A stretch of 20,692 nucleotides of DNA from Mnemiopsis leidyi (taxonomy: Eukaryota; Ctenophora; Tentaculata; Lobata; Bolinopsidae): contig JH153799.1 of NCBI GenBank assembly GCA_000226015.1, positions 92,797 to 113,488 of the forward strand, written 5' to 3'. Below the pieces are notes generated by a model. It was not told where the DNA came from. It ran no database searches and worked only from the letters and a program-made list of their open reading frames with translations. The number at the start of each line of letters is the position of its first letter. Position 1 is the stretch's first letter. The translations under genes were made by a program, and so were the position numbers. Below, piece by piece: positions 1-12,400 of the stretch.

Positions 1-52
1 ACTCGACCACTCACACTACCACACTCACACTCTACACACACACACGCTCACA

Positions 53-84
<32 letters not shown>
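1..84. repeat. AC microsatellite
   Basis: (CA)n with interruptions, starting at the window edge; the rest of intron sequence up to 344 shows nothing recognisable. Confidence 0.95.
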
Positions 85-86
<2 letters not shown>

Positions 87-344
87 AAATCTTTTGTACC
101 TCAACTATATTTGATGTGGCTGCATATGAAAGATGAGCTGTCATTTGAAAATCTGTTAATTACTGGATAAGCCAATTCATTTTAATGTCGGTAATGAACA
201 TAACAAATTGTGTTCAATCGCAATTATTCCTCGAATGTTCCATCTATATACTTATTGTTGCAAATATTTAGATTAAATTATGTAATAGCTACAGGGGATT
301 CGCATCAATTATTTATAAAATGCATGTATAAAGTGTATTTTTAG

Positions 345-434
345 GGTGGTGACGGAGGACGCAGACGAACTACTGATGTAAACATTGATCACGGTTATGA
401 TACATCGGATCCCTTTGTGGATGACTCGGAAGCT
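345..434 (+). CDS. UBN: Ubinuclein exon 1 of window (HRD, first half)
   Basis: The acceptor is TATTTTTAG and the donor is GCT|GTGAGT. The exon is 90 nt, phase 0 at both ends, and encodes residues 1-30, ending GYDTSDPFVDDSEA. This is the hallmark acidic/aromatic stretch of the Hpc2-related (HUN) domain. The position of the FID motif that I recall as important for H3.3 recognition in human UBN1 reads FVD here, a conservative change. No initiator is present, so at least one upstream exon is missing from the window. Confidence 0.9.
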
Positions 435-3400
435 GTGAGTTTTGTAATTTTCTGATATGACTTGTAAGAAATTTGTTACAAAATCGTATGGAACTCATCA
501 CATGTTAAACAACAAGTTTTAAAACAATGTTAGCAATGCACACCGTCGTCGAACTGTTTTCCATATTTACAATCCAATAAGCAGACAACCAAAATGATTT
601 CAAAATTCAAGAATAGTTAACAAGTTGACCTCACACAATGGATGAAATGATGGATCCTTGTGAAGCAATCCTTGTATAAAAGATGAAACTACTGTACGTT
701 AACTGTACTTTGTTCAGTTTGACGAGGTCTAAACTACTGTACGTTAATTGTACTCTGTTCAGTTTGACGAGTATGAAACTACTGTACGTTAACTGTACTG
801 TGTTCAGTTTGACGAGGTTGAAACTACTGTATGTTAACTGTACTCTGTTCAGTTTGACGAGGTGATCCCGGACGAACTGGACACTCAACACGGAGGATTC
901 TATATCAACTTCGGAGATCTCATGTTTAAGAAAGTAGAATTTTCCGACAGGTCTGTAATTTGTTTGTTCGTCTGTCTGTAAATCGATGAGCATATGCTTG
1001 TAGACTAAATGCAAATTTGGGACTGAACTTTCTACGTTAGATGTTAAGATTCCAAAAAAACTGATACCGGTGCTTAGAGATGGCTGTGGGAATCTTGTTG
1101 CTGACCCTTCAACCAAGGCTGAGATACTGCAGGGGCAGTACGCCAGTACGTAAAGGTGTTCAATGAGCCAGAAAATGCAGGCTGAAAATGCTCTGGAGTA
1201 AGTCATATGGAACGGGAAAAATTCAGGAAGTCTTGAAGACTCATTTCATCACTCCAATCTTCAAAGGATGTGATAGGAAAGACCCTGCAAACTACAAGCC
1301 TAACATCTCATATTATGAAGACCTTATGAGAGAGTGATGGGAACTAATTTGGTGCAGCACTTAGAAGAGAACCAGCTCATCAGCTCAAACCAACATGGTT
1401 TCAGGAAAAAGAAAAGTTGTACGACTCAGCTGATGAGTCACAGAGAGCAAATCTATCAAGCTCTAAACAACGACAATGAAGTTGATGTTATCTACTCAGA
1501 TTTTGCTAAAGCATTTGACAAATTAGATCATCAATTATTGATGACTAAACTGCAATGTTATGGCATCCATGGAAAAGTGCTGGAATGGATCAGACAATTC
1601 GAACTAGTTAACAGAAAACAGACGGTTGTTGTTGAAAGACATAAATCATCCTTCCAACCAGTTAGCGGAGTACCAAAAGGAACTGTCCTTGGACCCATAT
1701 TATTTGTCCTGTGCATAAATGACCTTCTTCACTCGATTAACTTAAGCAAAGGTTTCAGCTTTGCCGATGATACCAAGCTCATCGGGAATTTTAGTGGAGA
1801 ACATTGTGTCCAACTTCTACAAGAGGACCTCAACACAGTCATTGGATGGTCCCATGCGAACAATATGGAGCTTCACGAAAAGAAGTTTGAAATTGTCAAC
1901 TACTCTCTGAACGCATCAGGATCGCTCAGACAGCTTCCTTTTTATCCGCTGACTGTTGAATACCATACTCCTAAAGGACATACTGTAATCCCTCAAAAAG
2001 GTGTTAGGGACTTAAGTGTATATATCCAACGACCGCTTCTGGTCCTCTCATATCGAGAAAACTGCGCAAGGAGCTTAAGATTTTGGAGCTTGGCCCTTGG
2101 GCTCTTAGTCCTTTCAGAGACCTATCAGAGGTGGTCACCCTGACTCTTTACAAGAGTCTAGTCAGATCGAAGCTAGAATACTGCTGTCCAGTATGCAATC
2201 CCTCTAAACTAGATGATGTCCGGAAACTGGAAGATGTACAGCGGTCATTCACAAAGAAAATAACAGGATGCAAGGAACTTCCTAACCACGAGCCCCTGAA
2301 GAAGTTAAGACTTTTGTCCTTGCAAAGACGCCGGGAGCGCTACTGTATAATCCACGTCTGGAAAATTAAAGAGAGCTCTTCAATATGATTCCTGCCGATT
2401 TAAGAGGTGTCTCAATGCAACTCTTGAAGCCTTCAAATCTGGACTTGGCAGATTCTTGGATCATTACCCGGACCCACCACCGGTTTTCGGACGACGGACA
2501 CTCTGGGGTAAACGATAACTTTTGCCTTCTGAGCTGGAACCAAAGGAGGACGCACTCGATGCAGTTGTCCTAGGCCGCCCTGCTAAACTCTCCAAAACGT
2601 ACAAAAAACGTGCGTAACTCGGAATTGTACGAAAATTGAGATTTTGAGATATGTTCACGTAATTCCGATTTGCAAACGTTCTTCGCAATTCCTACTGAGA
2701 ATTAGGAATTTTATCGAAACGGTCTACAGATATTGCAGACGAAACGCGCGTTACCAAATCTTATCCATTTTCCGCGCTGGCGGGTATTACTTTCGCGCGC
2801 TCACGTACGTCCGTATTTGGACCATATTTCTGAGATTTTCTACCAATTATCGTTTGACTATTGACATGAACTTTTTTAGGGCATTAGACTGGACCACCAT
2901 ATATGTTATCCAATAGCTTTTAACTGTGAATAACTGGAGGATTTTTATATCATGTTGATATGTGGTGACCAGGAGAGTTCTTCTACTCAACTTAGAGGAC
3001 ATTACTTCAACGAGTACTACCTCTCTATCAACGACATCTTCGATCACATCCACATTACAACCATTATCAAATTTACCTACAAAACCAAAAGGTTACTCGA
3101 CCCCGAAGACATCGACAACACAGGAGTTACTTAGCGTTAGCCCTTTTTTCCCCTCTGTTATCTTTGACTTCTGGTATAGGCTCTCACATCTGTCTCCCTT
3201 AGTAGTGATTAAGCGGTAGATGAATAAAAGCAATATCGAAAGTTCAGACTATAGAAATGTTCAGAAAATGAAAACGAAGTTGCTGTCATAGTTTGATAGG
3301 CCAATAGCCCAAACAAATCCTACCGCCTAAAAAGCCGTCAAGAACTTCTGAAGAACCACTTTGTAATCGGCTTAGAGCAGCCGCTGAAAAACCAACAAAG

Positions 3401-6400
3401 AACCTTTTAAGGAATGGTCTACGACCGTTTAATACCACTTAAGAACCATGTAATACTTATGACCGTTTAAAATCGCGTTAGAACCGCAAAAATTATCTTG
3501 CTCGTTGGTTGTCAAGAATAAGTGGATCCTGCTAAAAAAGAACGGCCAGAAATATTGTTTCTAAACTTCTTAAATCGAAGATTCGCACAAGAACCGGCTA
3601 AGGACCGCATAAGATCCAGCTATGAACCGCAAACAATATTTTGTCTGTAGGCGACTGTAACTTGTACTGTTAGAACTACCTTACAGCCGCCTGAGATAGT
3701 GTGCCTGAAAAACCGGGCACCGGCTTTAAAGAACTGCTTCATAACCACATAAGAACTGCTGAGATAGTCAAATTTTTTGGTCCGGTTTGATCTTGTTCTG
3801 CCTCGGGAATTTCCGTTTAACAGCAATTGCTGTGGCCTGAGCAAGTCCTGCCAAACTCACCTAAAAGTAAACAGATAAAAAGGTTACTTTAGTCTAAGCA
3901 AATCAAGAACGTTGAGGTTAACAGTAAATAATGATCAAAATGTTTTGTTTTAAATGAGTGCAAGCTGAAAGAGTTAAAAGTAGTTACCAAACCTTGTGCT
4001 GAGTCTACAAGTAAGAGTTAGTAAATTCGTTCATAAATTAATATTAAGACAGTCCCAGCTCAGACACCTGAATATACGTCCTCGTTACGTTAGTAGTGCA
4101 TTGAAATCTGAAAAGTAAGCAACCCAATTTCGCTCATCATGGTATTTGATATTTCATAATTTAAAATCAATTTAAAGTCAATTTTTCATACTATTTCAGT
4201 GATGAAGAACCTTTTAAGACTGAAAGTAAAAAACGAAAGCGGATTGAGGTTAGTCATGCTAAGCAACACTTATTCAAATCTTAATAATTACTGCCTACAT
4301 CGCAGGACACAGATTAAATTTCAATAGTTGAAACTAAGCAAAATTGCCACTTTTTAGTTTGGGAAGTACGGTATTATCTTATTCGGGGGGGGGGGGGGGG
4401 GCACACACCCCTGCATCATGGGGGCACACACACCCCTGTAATCTGTATCATGGGGGGGCACACACCCCTGTATCATGGGAGGCGCACACCCCTGTATCAT
4501 GGGGGGGCACACACCCCTGTATCATGGGGGGGGGACACGTCCCTGTATCATGGGGGGCACACACCCCTGTATCATGGGGGCACACACCCCTGTATCAAGG
4601 GGGGCGCACACCCCTGTATTATGTGATAGCAATCGACCAAGTCGAAGTTAGGTACAGCCAATCAATATCAAGCAACGTTAACTTGATATACATTGTGTTA
4701 CTCCTCCCCAAAATACTCTTTTCTATTGCAAATATAATGAAATTCTTCAAGTCTCAAACACTCTTTTCTTTGACAGGAAGACAGAAAACAGCTTCATAAG
4801 AAAATGAAGACCATGAAAATCAAGGAAAAGTACAAGAAAATCGATAAAGAGGTGAAACTGAAGAAGAAGAAGATCGTGTAAGTCTTGTTTGGATTTCTTG
4901 TTCTTGTGTTGATGGGCTGAGACGGTCGACTAATCTAATTCGTGTCAAGTTAGCTTAACCTGGTTTATTAGTAGATACAGCTAGCGTACAAAAGTATTTA
5001 GCAACAATACTATTTAGTAACGATACTATTTAAGTAACTATCCATTTGCGATTAACCAAGTAAAGTTAGTTGGACTTTGTTTTCGAAGAGGTTCATCCCT
5101 TCTCCGAGATTCCGAATGAAGAATTAATTGGTTAATTAATTTTTAGGGTGGAGGATGATTCGACGGATTCCGACTTTCCAACGAAACCAAAAAAATCCAA
5201 AAAACATTCTGTTAATGAACCGACGAACAAACCGTCGGACAAAAAACAGTCCAAAAAGACTAAAGATGTTTCAATACCAAACAAGTTGACAAAGTCCGCA
5301 CCGGATAAAGTAAAGAAAATCGAGAAGAAACCTTCAATGGAAAAGAAAGTAGCCAAGAAAAAATCAAAGGAAATTTTTGAGGAAGAGAGATTGAAGATCT
5401 TGAAGACGGTGGAAGAAAACAAGCCATTCGGAGACGATAAGCTTCATCTGATCGCAGATAGTTTAGCGATGTTAGTGTACTTTTTTTTGCTTCTCGAAAT
5501 TTGTTTTTTATAGTGAAAAAATTATCAAAAAAATTCATTGATTGTTATCGACTTTTAACGCTCTATTCAAGCCATCATTTAAGTCCAACTTGTTTCTTTC
5601 ATTAACTTTCTGATCGCCACACTTTTTCCTTTCAGCACTGAGTTCGAGTTGCGGAGAAACCACAACAATTCGAGACGAGCTTTCTACCACAAGTTAATTG
5701 AGGACATGGGAGACAATAGTTCTGTTGAGTTCTCCAAGTTGAAAAACTTCGCATTCGGCTCTCTAACCAAGAAGAATGTACGACAACACTTTATATGATT
5801 ACTAAAATATCTTGGATAGATTAAGTCTTAGTTGTAGTGAACGTAAGGATCGTACGTACTCTAAAACCATATTCATCGTTCACTACAACTAAGGATTAAG
5901 TTGATGGAAGTGTTGTTCATCATTGGTTCTTTAAAAATTCTTATATCCTTATAATTTTCCTGCTCGAGATCCCAGATTTTTTATCTACTTATATCACGTA
6001 CAGGCTGCTGAACTCGAAGAGGCTATTATTCCACTTAAAAACTCGGTGTCAGCTGCGATGGGAGCTTTGCAGTCGAACTTTGAGAAAAAACGAGTGGCGT
6101 ATGAAGTAAAGTTGGAGTCCTGGAACAAAGCTCAGGCAGAGCAAAACCCCGGGGAGGAGGTATTTTGTGTATAGTGTATATTGCGTATAGTTTGTAGTGT
6201 ATATTGAGTATAGTTTGTATTGTATATTGTGTATAGTTTGTATTGTGTATTGAGTATAGTTTGTATTGTGTATATTGAGTATAGTTTGTATTGTGTATTG
6301 AGTATAGTTTGTATTGTGTATTGCGTATAGTTTGTATTGTGTATTGAGTATAGTTTGTATTGTTTATTGTGTATTGTATATAGTTTGTATTGTGTATTGA

Positions 6401-9400
6401 GTATAGTTTGTATTGTGTATTGAGTATAGTTTGTATTGTTTATTGTGTATAGTTTGTATTGTGTATTAAGTATAGTTTGTATTGTGTATTGAGTATAGTT
6501 TGTATTGTGTATTGAGTGCATGGGTGCAGATTATAATTTGAGATAAACTTTTTAGTTACCGAGAAATTTACTTTAGTTTGCTTTAGAGGCGAAACTTTAC
6601 TATGAATTTTACTTTGAGGGGGCGAAGCTCCCGAAAATTTTGTTTAATTTGTTGCAATTAATTGAGCATTGCTATTTCGTTCTGGGGGCGAAGCCCCCGA
6701 AAATTTTAGAAAATCACGATAAATTAGTCTCAGATAACAGATCTGGCAATAAAGGAAAGGATTTGGTTATTTTGTTCTCAGGAGAAGCCGGCATATCATG
6801 GAAATGGAAACTGCAGGCTGCAATTATGGAACTGATAAATTTAAGTTTATCATTTCAATTCTATTCTAGGGGCGTAGCCCCTGAAAATTTTAGAAAATCA
6901 TGATTTATTTGTCTCAAGAAACGAATCTGGCAATAAACGAACAGCTAATCTTCGTTATTATGTATGTTCTCGGCTGAAGCCCGGATTTTTGGAAACTACA
7001 GGCAAAAGGTTACAATTTGGGAACGGCTAACGCGTATCATTTCAATGCTATAATTCTGGGAGGGGGGGAAGCCCCCGAAAATTTTAGAAAAATCATCATT
7101 AATTTGTCTCTGACAAAGTTTCTGGGAATAAAGGAACGGCTATTCTTGGTTCTTTTTTGGAAACTGCGGGCTGCAATTTTCGAACAGCTAAGTTTATAAT
7201 TTTAATTCTACTCAAGGAAATCCTTGTGAATTTGTCTTAAACAACGAATCTGGCTGGCGAACTAAAGTTTTTTTGTTTATTGTGACAAACTTATAATGCT
7301 GTCAACAGAATTCAATTATGCTTATCAAATATGGAACAAACTCAGAACATTTAAAATGGAAAGTAAACTTTTTGTTTGATTTTTTGCGGGAAAAAATAGG
7401 TACTAAACGATACTGAACATTGTTACATTAAACGGTTTGGATCTTTTCTTCTCCCCATAAAGAACCAATTACCAAACTAAAATTTGAGAAACATTTTATT
7501 TAGTTAGGTTTCAAAGTTGTGTGTCACTTTGATTTTCCTTTGAAAATTTTTGCACGCCAAGCGCCAATTTTCAAGAAAAATTCTTTAGTTTGCTTTCAAT
7601 TCTTTATGTTCCAAGGGCACCTCAAATCGACCTTTTCTGCAGGGGTGAATTTGAGTATAGTTTTTATTGTGTATATTGAGTATAGTTTGTATTTTGTATT
7701 GAGTATAGTCTGTATTGTATATTGACTAAAGTTTGTATTGTATATTGAGTGTAGTTTGAATAGTGTATATTGAGTAAAATGTGTATTGTGTATACTGCAC
7801 TGTATATTGTGTATAGTTTTTATTGTTTGTATTCAGTACAGTGTATATTAAGTATAGTGTGTATTGTGTATACAGCGTATAATGTATATTGTGTATTGTT
7901 TGTATTGTGTATAGTGTATATTCAGTGTAGTGTGTTTATTGTATACTGCGTATAGTATATATTGTGTATTGTGTAAAGTGGGTATTGTTATTATTGTGTA
8001 TATTGTGTATCTAGTTTCGTGTTTGATAGTTTCTAGAAATCGATCATTATTACTGTGAGTAACCAATATCATAAATTACACATTGCTTTGGGACGATGGG
8101 GAATTACGTCAATTATTCTAACTCCTCTTCCCAAAATTTTCATGAGGCCCATATGTATCTAATATATTATAACTCCTAACACAGTCTATCGCAGCTGGTA
8201 AAGCCCAAAGCTCCATCTAAGTGTTTTAAGTGGGACGACACGATAAGGAGCCAGTATGGCAAGGTCATCCAGATCAAGTTCTCGCAACTCAAGCTTATCC
8301 GGGCCAAGTCAGACGAGCAGAGCGATCTCATGAGGGTGAGAAAATTTCAAGTTTTTGATAACTTTACTTGATTGACTGGTGCACCGTCGAATATTAATGC
8401 ATTTCTCTCTTGGAAAACGAGCTTTGCTACTCCGTTCAGCCGGTTGATGAGGAAATACGAGGAAAATGTATTTTCCTATATTCAAGCTTTAAGGAAGTTA
8501 CTCATCATTCAATACTTATGTACCAGAAAACTTACCATTTTGAGAACGTTACTGGATGTAATATCCACGTAACAACGCCGAGTTACTATTCACAAAAACA
8601 ATGTTCGTTGTTCCACTTCACACCTGCTTCCACCAGCTGTTTCAGCAACTCGATACCATTCTAAACTTTATGAGTCTAGGCCAACTTGTTGTCTTAACTT
8701 TGTTAAGTTCGATGATCTATTAGAGCGAGGCTTTAGAGAAAAAGATTCACTTTCCAACACGTGACCACTGACCGACTTTCTCTCCCCCACAGCGCTACAT
8801 GAAATCGCTTGCGGAGGACGTATGGTCTGGTGGCTGGATGTCGCCTAATGTTCTGATTCGAGAGGCACAGCCATTCTGCAAACTCTTCGCAAAGGTAAGT
8901 GAAGGAGTAATGTGCTGCTGAATTGTGGGAACACACATCGGGACGGGATTGTAACTTGTTTTACTTTGCCGCTACCATGGCAACCCATACCAGGGATCTA
9001 GTTTTGTACATACCAATACACCTGGCACTTGCCCGTAGTCGCCCCGACCTGTCCAAGCACCTTGGATTTAGTTGAATGGTGTCGAAGCTGATATGCTGCT
9101 AGGGTGGCTATAAGTACGGTACTTAACAGGTATTCTCGGAGGGTCAGCCAGGTGGCAATGATAATACTAGAGTATTAACTGTAACTGAATATCTTAAGTA
9201 AACTAACGTTAATTCTCCTTGTCTACAGGCGACCAAAAAGAAAGCAGCTGTGACCGCCAATCCCCTGAAGACCAACGCTAAACCAGCCAAAATAAAAACG
9301 GACCCAGCCAAGACTAAATCAGAATCAGCTAATGTCAAATCTGATCAGTCTCCTAAACCCAGCCCCAAGAACGTTACCGCCGAAAAGCCCGTCTCAAAGT

Positions 9401-12400
9401 TTGATGCTGCATTTTCAAATAGTTCTAAACTCTCCTCCTCCTCCACCCAGCCCAACAGAACATCTAAGGAGCGAGTCACGATCACTAACACCGCCAGTAG
9501 CAGTTCCGACAAGAACGATTGTCAAACTCCCAACAAAATTAAACCACAACCCTCTACCCATGACGTTGTCAGTCCTACAAAATGTAAAGACCTTGCGGAC
9601 ATTGCCATAATCAAAAGTAACATAAACAAGATCAGTGCTAATATAAACAAAACAAGTATCACAATAGCCGACAAGACGGACCAGATCCCTTCCGTCAGTA
9701 AAGCAAACAAAAGTCTCACTTTATCTCAGAATTCTGTGAAATCTCAACAAGCCAACAAAACGTCAAACTCTTTGTCTAATCCACGTCAATCACCATCTGT
9801 TGCCAGTAAAACTACCACCCCTATTCAAAACTCTGCGAAAGCACAAACTATCAGCAAAACCTCAAGTTTACCCCCAAATTCCACGAAAACCTCAAGTTTA
9901 CCTCAAACCTCGAACAGGGCACCCGTGCTAAAACTTAACCAAACCAAACCTCAACCGAAGTCTGCCAAGACCGCGTCGGACAGACCGATAGTCAGTGTTC
10001 CGGCCATGTCACATTTGATCACGCCCCGGAGCAGTGCACCGGTCAAGCTGAGTGGTGAACACATCACACCAGATTTTATAAGGTAATTTTCTTTAGTTTG
10101 GTGAATAAATTAGGCGTTACATTAGATTAAGAGACATGTTGATATTATCAGGCTTTTTTACGCAGGGGGGGGAGAACAACACTATTTTGATTTATGATGG
10201 CAGATTCTAGGCCCCTAATGTTAATATGAAAATGTAAACGAGCCCACATACAATCAATGGCCCTTTCATATCTTTGCCGAACTTTCGATGAAAAATACAA
10301 GTTGAAAAATTGTTAACTAAAAACAACAGAAGTATTAATCGACAAAAATCACGCAATGTAAAAAATTTTTGTGACTAACTTTCTGCCTTAATCATCATTT
10401 TCTTGAGATTTTGAAATTATATCAGGAGCTTTAAGGGGGAATTGTAGAAAACAGGGGTTTGTGGCAACTAGTTGATTTGAATTTACAGGAACTTAAAGCA
10501 CCTTAATTGGCATCAATTGTACGAATTATTTCAGTTCTTAGAGGACGTATTTTAGGAAATCGTAAAAAGATAATTTTCCCCAGAATTTGAAATTTTTTCG
10601 GAAATTTATATTGCATGAATAAAACTCGGTCATTTCCATTGAATCATGCTGAAAATCCTCACTAATTTAATTGATACCTTTGTTAAGCAGCTGTAAAAAT
10701 TTCAAGGAAAAATAACGAAAGTTGACTTCATGGCACCCGTCCAAAATTGCTAAGTCCCAAAATTTTATTTTTCATGCTACCTAACTTAGAAAAGTTGCAC
10801 ATGCTACTGGGAAATGTCAACCACCTTGACACTTTGCACTCAGGTAGAGAGTAGCATTAGACAAATTTTGATGCTATGTAAAGTCTGTTTCCGAGGAAAG
10901 GGGAAAGATTTATGGACACTTGAAATAAAAGCTGCAATTTCTCTGCCAAATTTCAACTTGCAGACAAAAAATTGTTAGAGCCACCCTTGAGTTGTTTAAG
11001 TGCAAGATATATAGCTTAAGCAACTTTTCTAAGTTTGATGACATGAAAAACAAAATTTTGGGAATTAGCAACTTTGGACGACTGCCATGAGGTTTCATTA
11101 GTTTTTCTTGAAATTTTCAAGCTGCTTAACGAAGGTATCAGTTAAATACGTGCAAATTTTTAGCATAATTCGATGTGAAACGGCCAAGTTTCATTTATGC
11201 AATATAAATTTTCAAAAATTTTTAAATTCTCCGGAAAAATTTCCTTATACGTCCTGTACAGTCAAATCTACTAGCTAAATTTCTACAATTCCAACGTTAG
11301 CCCAAAAACTTAAGATTATTTTTGTTTACCCTCACCGCGCCGACGATAAAACATCATTACTTGGATGATCAATGAACCTGGCTATATACCTGAATTCATA
11401 TCATTATGATCGGGGAAGTTGTCCCTGGCAGTTTCCTTTACTTTAAATTAAGAAAGAGGCACTTTTTGACACCTCGAAACAAGTGCTCTAAAGAGCAAAA
11501 ACGCTTTCCTTACTCGCATGAACCGTAAATTATAACTTTGAGATTGTAACACTTCACAGAATATCCCTTTTTCCTGAAGTTCACAATGTTCACAGAGTCA
11601 GTGGTACCATGTATCACCAGAACCTGCTCATATTCTCCTTGTCCGGCGACGGTACGAGCTGTACGATCCTGGATTTTGTCTCTTTAAGTTCCTTGTACAT
11701 CCAAGGCGACAAAAAGTTTTCCTCCCAAACAGTTTTAGACTATGCTACTAAAAGAGCAGTTTGGTGGCAATGGGAAATGCCTTTTCTTTTCCGACGCGAC
11801 GTTGCATTCTTCAGAACATTCATTTTACTTCTTTAAACTCGGAATTTTCTTTCTTTGCTCCCGGACTTATTCAACCGTGATTTTTATTTTACATATATAT
11901 GTGGCCTGTGCAGCTTCTATTTTTGGATAGAAGTGACCCATTGATCAAGGATCTTACTCCATTATATATTTCTACTATCCTTTATTACCAATGCCATGAA
12001 TTTGGTTATGAATAATTTCTTTTTCTTAGGTTTTATAGATATAGAAAACGGAGAAAACGTCTATTAAACATGATTTTACATGTTCACTGGTGCAGCCCCA
12101 ATAGTTTCTTTTACATTTTAATTCTTAATTAGCCAATATCATCATTCATCACTCGCCGTTACCTGTCAAAAGTTTTATTTATTTAGTTGGGAGATTTTAT
12201 TTTCTTAGCCAATATTCCATTATTCCATGACAAAATGTACCTCAATCTTGCAATACACTTAGTTTTAAGTTGGTATTATATGATCATTGGTTACCTGAAT
12301 AACTCGGTTGTTAGAAAAACGGCTGAGTTAGTGTAGGGCCCAGCTAAGCTGGGCCGTATAGAAAAATGTATTTTTTTGGAAAGTAATGGATTTAAGATTC

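Noticed and set aside
683..865. 60-residue ORF of KLLYVNCT repeats
   Set aside because: It is open only because the 45-bp repeat period is divisible by three; it overlaps an intron end and exon 2 in a different frame.
4344..4799. 151-residue ORF with HTPVSWG repeats
   Set aside because: Produced by the G-rich minisatellite; it crosses intron 3 and the start of exon 4 out of frame.
6132..6521. 129-residue minus-strand YTQYTIQTILN ORF
   Set aside because: Reverse reading of the TGTATTG array.
6160..8015. CRISPR-like repeat-spacer structure
   Set aside because: The host is a eukaryote, the repeats vary and there are no unique spacers of constant length.
9522..9719. Hydrophobic minus-strand ORF (possible membrane protein)
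   Set aside because: Antisense shadow of ubinuclein exon 10, where AAC/AAA/ATC-rich codons read as Leu, Ile and Phe.
11609..11930. Two overlapping + strand ORFs
   Set aside because: No recognisable motif, both frames overlap each other, and no splice pair fits the ubinuclein phase.
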